DNA of 28,333 bases. It comes from Lingula anatina (Eukaryota; Brachiopoda; Lingulata; Lingulida; Lingulidae). Below are positions 19,480 to 28,333 of this stretch, piece after piece; the first letter of the stretch is position 1; each line of letters opens with the position of its first letter. Position numbers and translations under genes: made by a program. The stretch spans positions 158,738 through 187,070 of the forward strand of contig NW_019775536.1 of the NCBI RefSeq assembly GCF_001039355.2. The letters run 5' to 3'. The notes under the pieces were generated by a model that had not been told where the DNA came from, ran no database searches, and saw only the letters and a program-made list of their open reading frames with translations.

Positions 19480-19919
19480 TTGCAAAGATTAATTCATAAA
19501 AGTTTCTGTAAAGGTGAATTTTCAACAGCCTTAAAATATAAGCTCGAGAACTTTAAGGATAACAACTGTTCGTATGAGATTCATATTTCACGAGAAATAT
19601 ACATTGGAAATATAGAAAATATCACAAATTCTATTTTACCACCAAAGCAGGGCTACATTGCATTTATTCTGGAAAATGTGCTGGACATAAGACCATGTGA
19701 AATTCATGCCTGTAGATGGCTATACACTCTGAAGATTATTACAAAAAATAAAAATACATAAAAAAGTAGAGTACTTTAAACGTCGGGATGTATTCATTCA
19801 TCATTGGTTAGTATGGGAAATTGTCGTTTACCCCAGAAAAATCCATTTTCAACCAAAACGAACAGATGTTATCCTTTTCAACTTCGATTGATTACGTACC
19901 GGTCAACTACCAGTACTTA
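19480..19919. other. Noncoding stretch with an unassigned 93-codon open frame
   Basis: A plus-strand open frame, 19480-19761, with ILPPKQGYIAFILENVLD and CEIHACRWLYTLKI, has fairly protein-like composition but matches no family I know and has no promoter or splice context. Not called as a gene. Confidence 0.25.
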
Positions 19920-20285
19920 TGTAACCCGGTTGGTTACTTAATTCTGAGCGAGTAGCAAACTTGAAAACACCGAAGACATCAATAGTAGCTCATGAAGATC
20001 TTTATTTGCTGACGGGCTACAATCTGGCACTCAGGCAGGGACAGTCACGACGATCTCCCGGGGTCTCTCTCTCACTAACTGAGAAGCCCTCATTTTATAG
20101 GGAATCGTTGTAAGTCCTGCGTGCCCAATAACTATTACTAAATGTGTGTAATTTACAGAATTAATAAAAGAACTAAATGTAACATACGTGGTTAATAGGA
20201 AGTATGATAAAACTAAATGCAGGGACTATATTACATTTCATAGTAGCCCTGAACACGGATATGTTCTCCGGGTAGGAAGGTTACA
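19920..20285 (-). mobile_element. Probable solo LTR, 366 bp
   Basis: Ends are TGTAACC (19920) and GGTTACA (20285), a TG...CA pair. Read on the minus strand it has LTR order: a TATA box TATAAAAT (20099-20092), then AATAAA (20006-20001) about 90 nt later, then a U5-like tail to GGGTTACA. Internal retroelement coding sequence is absent on both sides. Flanks do not show a matching 4-6 bp target duplication, which weakens the call or implies recombination between elements. Confidence 0.5.
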
Positions 20286-20623
20286 TAACGCTCGGACCTG
20301 GGATTGGCCTCAACTAAAATTTTCCCAGGTGTAGTGACTGTTTTTGGTGGAAGAGATCAAAGAAGCGAAATGACTTAAATGAGGTCTAAAATGAAGTACC
20401 TCTACGATTTTAGAGTCGTCATCGGTTTCCTATTTCTGACATCAAAGAGGGGTGTAACTTCAATTAACTAAAGTTATCACTTTACCGGGACTTTTGTTTC
20501 TAATTTTGGTTTCTCTTCCGTGATTGAAAATGTGATTTAAAGGCAGAGACAAATTGTATAACACTACCGTGTTATACTTAATAACCATACATGTACACCC
20601 TGGCGCCCACCACGCGTCCTTGT
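20286..20623. other. Noncoding stretch
   Basis: No gene or repeat recognised between the LTR and the second family B MITE. Confidence 0.4.
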
Positions 20624-20628
20624 GGTGC

Positions 20629-20796
20629 CAGGTCCGTAGCCAGGGGGGGTTCGGGGGGTTCGAAAGAACCGCCCCTTTTGCTGGGAAAAGGTCCACTCTG
20701 AGTAAAATTTGATCCAGGTACATGAAGTTTTTATGGGAAAAGGTCCACTTTTTCAGAAAAAGAACCCCCCTTTTGAAATTGCTGGCTACGTGCCTG
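20629..20796 (-). mobile_element. 168-bp MITE, family B copy 2, with 5-bp target duplication
   Basis: Terminal repeats CAGGTCCGTAG (20629-20639) and CTACGTGCCTG (20786-20796) are imperfect by two bases and flanked by the direct repeat GGTGC (20624-20628 and 20797-20801). The interior (TTTTGCTGGGAAAAGGTCC, TACATGAAG) is the reverse complement of copy 1, so the two copies face opposite ways about 1.2 kb apart. Confidence 0.9.
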
Positions 20797-20801
20797 GGTG
20801 C

Positions 20802-21461
20802 TCTACATGGACATGCATGTGCACGTTGTAGGCACTGTTTACCTAGATGACGGCGGGGGTAACGGGTTAACCTTACAAGTTGCGAGGGTAGGGGATGAGG
20901 TAATTAATTATTTCATCGTGGTGACTTGTGAACGTAGTGTACCAGTACATAGTGTAAACTATTCCCATGTTATAGGTATCATATCAGTGCGTGATCAGCG
21001 CATAGGTCTATAGCCTATGTCTGCAGCTGGAGATAATCCCCCTCACTCATGGTGACCACCCCCCCCCCCCCCCCCCCCGAAATAATAAATGAATAAATAA
21101 AATTTAACAGTTGTTACCCTACATTTTGCCCGCTTGCTTCTCTCTCTCTCTCATCCAAAATACAATCTTATGTTTGAAAAAAATTGAATGACTGAAAGAA
21201 AGTGGGCAGAGCTGGCATTATTAGGCCTATTATTTTTTTTAATTTGGTTTAATTTTTAAAAAGTATCAAAGGAGATGATGAAATACCTAAGGTTTTATGT
21301 AGAATTTCCCCCATATGCCTCTGAAATTAGGTTTGTAGTTTTTGGTTAGTTTTTTAACATCCGAAGGCCTCGGACAAACTGTGGTTTACTTAATGCTGTT
21401 GACCTATTTAAAGTTTACGCTTTAAAAAAGAAGTGCAAAAACTTAACATGGCAAGCTCTCA
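20802..21461. other. Noncoding stretch upstream of PDIA4 copy 1
   Basis: Contains a 20-base poly-C run (21059-21078) and a TCTC run near 21141-21152. Nothing gene-like. The homology with the second PDIA4 copy starts at 21462. Confidence 0.4.
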
Positions 21462-21465
21462 TTGG
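21447..21465 (-). promoter_or_regulatory. Near-consensus ER stress response element
   Basis: On the minus strand the site reads CCAAT, nine bases, CCATG; the ERSE consensus is CCAAT-N9-CCACG, so one base differs. It lies about 250 bp upstream of the PDIA4 start. PDIA4 is a known unfolded-protein-response target in animals. One mismatch in a short motif can arise by chance. Confidence 0.25.
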
Positions 21466-21711
21466 TTCACCCTGCTCTAAGTCTAAATTCTTCCGCCTTC
21501 CTGATATTTAGAATTTGTCCGATTTTATTGTTTTTCTCAACGTGTTATGTACAATATTGATATCTGATTCATTCAGTACGATATGGCTTTGTTGTGTGGA
21601 TGATAAAATATAGATAACCAGTTGCGGAAATGCGCTCTTCACTTCCGGTACAGGAGAAATATCCTTCCACGTTGTTGTTCGGTCCACGCAACACATGCAG
21701 GTGTAGTGAAA

Positions 21712-24704
21712 ATGAAGATCAAAGTTTTAATATTGTGTTTTCTTTTACTTGACGTCTTTTCTGTACTTGCCGATGATGAGGCAACGAAGACTGATGATGA
21801 ACCAGGTAAATGTGCAAGTATTTTATTCTGCATATGTGTTCTTTAAAATTCTAAAACACAGTAAACTGGGAGTCAGAATTTGCCGGTTGCCAAGTTTTCT
21901 GCCTTTCCTCGCTCTTGGAAACCTCTTTGACCTGTCGTTACTGGACAGGCGATGGAGTCACAGTATAGTACAATACTGAAAGTGACAGCAGTCAGTTGAA
22001 CAGTGCTGCGCGTCCCCTGTTACCGGTGATCTAGCGTGCTAGCTTTTATACGACACTGCTCACTGCTCTGCGGAGACGTAAGCAAATTGACCACCAAATT
22101 ATAGATTTATTTATGAATTTTTGACAGCACGTTTTCTCTGATAAATACTAAGGATAATCAATTCCGTTTGCAGTAAACTGGACATTTCCTTATGTAGGAT
22201 TATTTTTTGCATTTCATAAAATCCGTCAACTCCGGTACCCGTTACATTACTAAGTTAAAGTTACAGGTATATTGATTATATTGACTCCATATCAGCACAC
22301 CTGTGAAAAGCCATGTGACCAACGAGCAACTTTATTGGAAGTGGTCCAGTGGTTTACTTAAGATCATTTCTTCTATGTGGCATGTGGCGGCGGCGGCGGC
22401 GGGGGGGGGGGGGGGGGGGGGGGGATTTCACAACCCAACTGGGCAAGTGAAAGGTTGAATCCACATTTGAGAAGGAATACTGATTCCAGTGACATCAAAC
22501 CACACACTCGTACGAATGGAGACCACATTTCTTCAAAGATGTAATTGTTCTTTTGTTTGCATTTTGATGCAGATGGTTATTATTGTTTCTTTCAGAAGAG
22601 GGTGAAGACATAGCTGATGATGTAGAGGAGGAGCCTGCTGTGTTCAGTTTGAACCAGAAGAACTTTGATGATGCCATAGCATCTAATGACGTGGTCTTAG
22701 TGGAGTTTTTCGCTCCATGGTCAGTACAGTCTCAGATATTATGACTTTAATTTGTTTAGTTCATTTATTTTATTCATTTGATAAATGATTCACCTCTGGC
22801 ATCATGTTCATATTTGCATGCAATTCAGATTATCTGAAAACATATTAAATGCTGTTAATTTTTAACTGTCCAGTTTGTGTTTGGTGCGTTCCTAATCCTT
22901 TTATTCTCTTGTCTTGAAAAAAGAATGTCATGGCAAAGACCATAGTGACAAACGAGCATACAGTAACACCTGTAGCTTCATCTTGTGATGGTGGTTATGC
23001 TGTAGATGGCAAACTATTAGAATGGGCAATAATTTTGAATTTAAATGTTATATTGAACAAAGTCAGATTTTTATGTCTTTACCACTGTATATGATCCTGT
23101 ATTATAAAAACCTGTATCAAGACTTATGATGGAATAAAAACCCATATTTCTGTGACTTTCCCAAGACTTATGTTCCTGTAGAATAAACATCATATTTACA
23201 ATAATATTCATGTTTATAATGTATAATATTTATATTTATTCTGTGTCTTTCTCATAGGTGTGGTCATTGTAAGAGTCTGGCCCCAGAGTACGAGAAAGCT
23301 GCCAAGCGTCTTAAGAACAACGACCCTCCAGTGGTACTGGCAGCAGTGGATGCTACAGTGGAATCAGACCTGGCTCAGAAGTAAGCAACACACAGCTAGT
23401 GATTGTTTGATTGTCACAATTAACACAGTGCTCTGTCACAGCTAACACAATATTGTTGTCACAGCTAACACAATGCTCTGTTGTTACAGCTAACACAATA
23501 TTGTTGTCACAGCTAACACAATGCTCTCTTCTTGTTGTCTCAGGTATGATGTCAGTGGCTATCCTACATTGAAATGGTTCAAGAAAGGTCAGCAGTTTGA
23601 CTATGATGGACCCAGACATGAGGATGGTAAGGAGAACAGTTTTCAGATTACTTTGACATCAAAATATCTACAATTGGTGAAATTTTAAAGTTTTTTTACC
23701 TACACTTCAGTATATTCTTATTTTGTGACTTATGCCTGTATACAGTACATGTGAGGCAGTGTACTTCAAAATGATTGATTTGAACAGAAACTTATTAAAT
23801 CCAGTAGTAAATCCTGATTTAATTTTGTCTATTATTTAATGCATCCAAGCACACAAAATGAATTCAACCGTACAAAAATCAAAAATTGGGAACATGATTA
23901 AAATTGATAGTATGTTTCATACGCTCTTCTCCACTCCATAAGAGAAATAAAAGTAAAATCATTGACAACTATTTTGTCCAGGCATTGTCCAGTACATGCA
24001 AGAGAGAGCTGACCCCAAGTGGAAACCCCCTCCAGAAGCTGTGGTCACTCTGACCAAGGACAACTTCCATGATGTGGTGGACAAGGAGGAGCTTATCTTG
24101 GTGGAGTTTTATGCCCCCTGGTGAGTGTTACATGCAGTAGATGATAATGTCATGTCAGTTTCATGGGTTATTTATATTTATATGGGGACAACAGTCATTT
24201 TTAACCACTGGATTTTTGCTGCTGAAATTTGATAAATGTGTCCCCTGATTTTCAACAGAAAAAAAATTATAAAAAACTCTCTCTCTCTCTCTCTCTCACT
24301 CTCTCTCTCTCTCTCTCTGACACAACATAACATATGCAAACCATAACAAAAATAAGAAGACAAGAAAGCAGGAAACACCTGGAGAGGGTCTTGGGGTGGG
24401 CGGGGGTTTTATACAACCTCTATTTATGTGGTCTTACATTGTAGACTAAACTAAGTCTACTTAGACTTGAGATAACTCAGTAATTTTTGTTAATATGTTA
24501 GCTGTATTTTATCCCTTCCCAATTGAACCTCCAGGTGTGGACATTGTAAACGACTGGCTCCGGAGTACGAGAGGGCAGCACAGGACCTGCAGAAGAATGA
24601 CCCTCCTATCATTCTGGCCAAAGTGGACGCCACAGTGGAGACAGAGCTAGCCAAAGAGTACGGCGTAGAGGGCTATCCCACACTGAAGATGTTCCGCAAG
24701 GGGA
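21712..24704 (+). CDS. PDIA4: Protein disulfide isomerase A4 (ERp72), copy 1, 5' half, cut by an N
   Basis: Exons 21712-21805, 22596-22719, 23258-23380, 23544-23626, 23982-24120 and 24535-24704 join in frame with GT-AG introns. Residues 1 to about 20 form a signal peptide ([20 protein letters not shown]), then an acidic stretch as in ERp72, then thioredoxin domain one with [20 protein letters not shown] and [12 protein letters not shown], and domain two with [20 protein letters not shown] and [12 protein letters not shown]. Each CGHC is the redox site that makes and rearranges disulfides in the ER lumen. In both domains an intron splits the Trp codon before CGHC. The frame is open but exon 6 ends abruptly at the N at 24705; the redox-inactive b domains, the third CGHC domain and the ER retention signal are missing here. 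Confidence 0.92.
22388..22424. repeat. (GGC)n and poly-G run in PDIA4 copy 1 intron 1
   Basis: GGC triplets running into a long G tract. The corresponding place in copy 2 has only 14 G (25913-25926) and no GGC repeats, so it is a hypervariable site between the copies. Confidence 0.9.
23404..23522. repeat. Minisatellite in PDIA4 copy 1 intron 3
   Basis: Units of the type TTGTTGTCACAGCTAACACAAT-GCTCTG repeat about four to five times right up to the exon 4 acceptor region. Copy 2 has a shorter, rearranged version (26924-27007). CTCTGTCACAGCTAACACAA nearly equals the reverse complement of the first half of the 48-bp repeat at 2215 and 18518. Confidence 0.8.
24279..24319. repeat. (CT)n microsatellite in PDIA4 copy 1 intron 5
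   Basis: CT dinucleotides with one CACT interruption. The matching site in copy 2 is 27758-27791 and is several units shorter. Confidence 0.95.
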
Positions 24705-24705
24705 N
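24705..24705. other. Ambiguous base (N), probable contig join inside PDIA4 exon 6
   Basis: AAGGGGA is followed by N and then unrelated sequence, whereas copy 2 continues AAGGGGAAAGCTATGGAG. The break falls inside an exon, as expected of a join and not a splice. Confidence 0.85.
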
Positions 24706-24945
24706 TTACAAGCACATCGTCCAAATAATTACCTGTGAAAAAAATCGTCAGCATACAGCGGCGCTTTGACATTACTGATCTCGAATTCTAACGCGAAATA
24801 ACGCATATGAAATTTATCTCCAAGCTGAGGAGAGCGACGCAGACGAAACCTTGAGACCGGAGGCCCCCCGTAGCTAGCTCCGCCCACCGTAACAGACATC
24901 GGACAATAGAAAGGCTTGCGTGTAATCTCCTTCTGTTATAACTCC
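24706..24945. other. Unique spacer between the two PDIA4 copies
   Basis: About 240 bp with no counterpart upstream of copy 1. GC-rich around 24860-24900, with a GC-box-like CTCCGCCCACC, so it may be promoter DNA of copy 2. Homology with copy 1 resumes at 24946 (TTGGTTCACCCTG). Confidence 0.5.
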
Positions 24946-25194
24946 TTGGTTCACCCTGCTCTAAGTCTAAATTCTTCCGCCTTCCTATTCTTTAGACTTT
25001 GTCCAATTTTATTGTTTTTCTCAACATGTTATGTACAATATTGATATCTGATTTATTCAGTACGATATGGCTTTGTTGCGTGGATGATTAATATAGATAA
25101 CCAGTTGCGGAAATGCACTCTTCACTTCCGGTACAGGAGAAGTATCCTTCCACGGTGTTGTTCGGTCCATGCAACACATGCAGGTGTAGTGAAA

Positions 25195-28100
25195 ATGAAG
25201 ATCAAAGTTTTAATCTTGTGTTTTCTTTTACTTGACGTCCTTTCTGTACTTGCCGATGATGCGGCAACGAAGACTGATGATGAACCAGGTAAATGTGCAA
25301 GTAATTTATTCTACATATGTGTTCTTTAAAATTCTAAAACACAGTAAACTGGGAGTCAGAATTTGCCGGTTGCCAAGTTTTCTGCCTTTCCTCGCTCTAG
25401 GAAACCTCTTTGACCTGTCGTTACTCGACAGGCGATGGAGTCACAGTATAGTACAATACTGAAAGTGACAGCAGTCAGTTGAACAGTGCTGCGCGTCCCC
25501 TGTTCCCGGTGATCTAGCGTGCTAGCCTTTATACGACGCTGCTCACTGCTCTGCGGAGACGTCAGCAAATTGACCACCAGTAGCAATCCAGCAAATTATA
25601 GATTTATTTATGAATTTTTGACAGCACGTTTTCTCTGAAAAATACTAGAGATAATCAATTCCGTTTGCAGTAAATTGGACATTTCCTTATGTAGGATTAT
25701 TTTTTGCATTTCATAAAATTCGTCAACTCCGGTACCCGTTACATTGCTAAGTTAAAGTTACAGGTATATTGATTATATTGACTCCATATCAGCACACCTG
25801 TGAAAAGTCATGTGACCAACAAGCAACTTTATTGAATGTTTTTGGTTTGACCTGATACCAGTGGTTTACTTAAGATCATTCCTTCTATGTGACATGTGGT
25901 GACTGTACAAAGGGGGGGGGGGGGGAGGATAACCCAACTGGGCAAGTGAAAGGTTGAATCCACATTTGACAAGGAATACTGATTCCAGTGACATCAAACC
26001 ACACACTCATACCAGTGGAGGCCACATTTCTTCAAAGATCATCTTTCTGTTTACATTTTGATGCTGATGGTTATATTTTTATATTTGTTTCTTTCAGAAG
26101 AGGGTGAAGACATAGCTGATGATGCAGAGGAAGAGGAGCCCGCTGTCTTCAGTCTGAACGAGAAGAACTTTGATGATGCCATAGCATCTAATGACGTGGT
26201 CTTAGTGGAGTTTTTTGCTCCATGGTCAGTACAGTCTCAGATATTATGACTTTAATTTGTTTAGTTCATTTATATTATTCATTTAATAAATGTTACACCT
26301 CTGAGGTCATGTTCATATTTGCATGTGATTTAGTTTACCTGAAAAACATTTGAAATGTAAATTTTTAATTGTCCAATTTGAGTTTGGTGCATTCTGAATC
26401 CTTTTATTTTCCTAATATGGGAAAAAAAGTCATGGCAAAGATGTTATAGTGACAAATATAAGTGGAGCATACAATAACACCTGTAGCCTCATCTTGTGAT
26501 GATGGTTATGCTGTAGATGGCAAACTATTAGAATGGGCAATAATTTTGAATATAGATGTAATATTGAACAAAGTCAGATTTTTGTCTTTACCAATGCTTA
26601 TGATTTTGTATTTAAAAAAGCTATATCAAGACTTATGATGGAATAAAAAGCCATGTTTCTGTTTCTTTCCCAAGACTAATGATCCTGTAGAATAAACGTC
26701 ATATTTACAATAATATTCATGTTTATAATGTATAATATTAATATTTATTCTGTGTTTTTCTCATAGGTGTGGTCATTGTAAGAGTCTGGCCCCAGAGTAC
26801 GAGAAGGCCGCCAAGCGTCTTAAGAACAACGACCCTCCAGTGGTACTGGCAGCAGTGGATGCTACAGTAGAGGCAGACCTGGCTCAGAAGTAAGGGACAC
26901 ACAGCTAGTGATTGTTGATTGTCACAGTTAACACAATGCTCTGTCACAGCCAATAATTATTCTGTTGTCACAGCTAACACAATATTCTGTTGTCACAGCT
27001 AACACATATTCTTTTCTTGTTGTCTCAGGTATGATGTCAGTGGCTATCCTACACTGAAATGGGTTCAAGAAAGGTCAGCAGTTTGACTATGATGGACCCA
27101 GACATGAGGACGGTAAGGAGAACAGTTTTTACTTTGACATCAAAATATCTAAAATTGGTGAAATTTTAAAGTTGTTTCACCTACACCTCATTACATCCTT
27201 ATTTTGTGACTTATGCCTGTATACAGTACATGTGAGGCAGTGTACTTCAAAATGATTGATTTGAACAGAAACTTATTAAATCCAGTAGTGAATCCTGATT
27301 TGATTTTGTCTATTATTTAATGCATCCACGCACACAAAATGAGTTCAACTGTACAAAAATCAAAAATTGGGAACATGATTAAAATTGAAAGTATGTTTCA
27401 ACCTCTCTTCTCCACTCTGTAAGAGAAATAAAAGTAAAATCGTTGACCACTATTTTGTCCAGGCATTGTCCAGTACATGCAGGAGAGAGCTGACCCCAAG
27501 TGGAAACCCCCTCCAGAGGCTGTGGTCACTCTAACCAAGGACAACTTCCATGATGTGGTGGACAAGGAGGAGCTTATCTTGGTGGAGTTTTATGCCCCCT
27601 GGTGAGCGTTACATGCAGTTGATGATAATGTCATGTCAGTTTCATGGGTTATTTATATTTATATGGGGACAACAGTCATTTTTAACCACTGGATTTTGCT
27701 GCTGAAATTTGATAAATGTGTCCCCTGATTTTCAACAGAAAAAAAATTATAAAAAACTCTCTCTCTCTCTCACTCTCTCTCTCTCTCTCTGACACAACAT
27801 AACATATGCAAACCATAACAAAAATAAGAAGACAAGAAAGCAGGAAACACCTGGAGAGGGTCTTGGGGTGGGCGGGGGTTTTATACAACATCTATTTATG
27901 TGGTCTTACATTGTAGACTAAACTAAGTCTACTTAGACTTGAGATAACTCAGTAATTTTTGTTAATGTGTTAGCTGTATTTTATCCCTTTCCAACTGAAC
28001 CTCCAGGTGTGGACATTGTAAACGACTGGCTCCGGAGTACGAGCGGGCGGCACAGGACCTGCAGAAGAATGACCCTCCCATCATTCTGGCCAAAGTGGAC

Positions 28101-28212
28101 GCCACGGTGGAGACGGAGCTGGCCAAAGAGTACAGCGTAGAGGGCTATCCCACGCTGAAGATGTTTCGCAAGGGGAAAGCTATGGAGTATAAAGGGGAGA
28201 GAAACCAGTTTG
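25195..28212 (+). CDS. PDIA4: Protein disulfide isomerase A4 (ERp72), copy 2, 5' half, with a frameshift
   Basis: Exons 25195-25288, 26098-26224, 26767-26889, 27029-27112, 27463-27601 and 28007-28212 mirror copy 1 with the same splice phases and both CGHC sites. It differs at only a few residues: Phe/Leu and Glu/Ala in the signal and early region, one extra Glu in the acidic stretch, Gln/Glu, Ser/Ala and Gly/Ser later. Exon 4 has one extra G (TGGG at 27060-27063 where copy 1 has TGG), making it 84 instead of 83 nt and bringing a TGA at 27084-27086 into frame. As written this would truncate the protein after the first thioredoxin domain's active site. The base may be a sequencing error, an allele or a pseudogene lesion. 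Exon 6 ends with a GTAAGT donor that is itself tandemly repeated; the gene continues past the window. Confidence 0.88.
26924..27007. repeat. Minisatellite in PDIA4 copy 2 intron 3
   Basis: CACAGCTAACACAAT / TATTCTGTTGTCACAG units, homologous to 23404-23522 but fewer and partly degenerate. Confidence 0.75.
27758..27791. repeat. (CT)n microsatellite in PDIA4 copy 2 intron 5
   Basis: Shorter counterpart of 24279-24319, in identical flanking sequence. Confidence 0.95.
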
Positions 28213-28333
28213 GTAAGTGACAAAGCTATGGAGTATAAAGGGGAGAGAAACCAGTTTGGTAAGTGACAAAGCTATGGAGTATAAAGGGGAGAGAAACCAG
28301 TTTGGTGAGTGACAAAGCTATGGAGTATAAAGT
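28175..28333 (+). repeat. 46-bp minisatellite repeating the exon 6 end and its splice donor
   Basis: After the first exon end (AAGCTATGGAGTATAAAGG to CCAGTTTG, 28212) the 46-bp unit GTAAGTGACAAAGCTATGGA...CAGTTTG recurs at 28213-28258 and 28259-28304, and a third begins GTGAGTGACAAAGC at 28305 and runs off the window. Each unit contains the exon's last 36 or so bases plus a good donor. Confidence 0.95.

Noticed and set aside
21749-21979. 76-codon frame overlapping PDIA4 exon 1, conserved in copy 2 (25232-25462)
   Set aside because: Conservation is explained by the whole segment being duplicated; it is in another frame of exon 1 and intron 1.
1-28333. tRNA or rRNA genes
   Set aside because: Scanned for T-loop-like GGTTCGA-type motifs with pairing arms and for rRNA-like blocks; the few GGTTC words occur inside MITEs and no cloverleaf can be drawn.

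Overview
This looks like about 28 kb of genome from a non-vertebrate animal, probably a marine invertebrate. The genes are split by GT-AG introns, the DNA is AT-rich, microsatellites and short inverted-repeat transposons are dense, and the protein families are metazoan (ER protein disulfide isomerase, EF-hand sarcoplasmic-type calcium-binding protein, CD225/dispanin membrane protein, NAIF1-like Myb/SANT). I cannot name the species. Single N bases at 4648 and 24705 mark unresolved assembly joins, and both sit at structurally suspicious places.

Layout. 1-4345: one exon of a Myb/SANT-like gene at the left edge (minus strand), then mostly unannotatable DNA with small repeats. 4346-14609: an interval bounded by perfect 17-bp inverted repeats, each abutting a TTAA, the signature of a TTAA-targeting DNA transposon. 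On the minus strand it carries a seven-exon reading frame of about 892 codons (11918-8027) joining a Mutator-like DDE transposase to a C-terminal DEDDh 3'-5' exonuclease. The same interval also encloses a plus-strand two-exon EF-hand gene (4793-6344), flanked by direct copies of a transposon subterminal repeat and by the N at 4648. This is either a host gene caught inside a transposon or an assembly artefact. 14975-15861: a minus-strand two-exon CD225/dispanin (IFITM-like) gene. 15862-21461: gene-poor DNA with a foldback element, a CA-rich satellite, two oppositely oriented MITEs with clean 5-bp target duplications, and a probable solo LTR.

21462-28333: two nearly identical head-to-tail copies of the 5' half of a PDIA4/ERp72 gene (plus strand), matching through exons and introns. 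Copy 1 stops inside exon 6 at the N; copy 2 has a one-base frameshift in exon 4 and runs off the window in a 46-bp minisatellite that repeats the exon 6 end and its splice donor. Uncollapsed haplotypes are the simplest explanation; a genuine tandem duplication is the alternative.

The host genes show no common pathway. The transposase-exonuclease element is the most biologically interesting object here. Its predicted transcript also carries, in the 3' UTR, a 43-nt antisense copy of part of its own exonuclease sequence.
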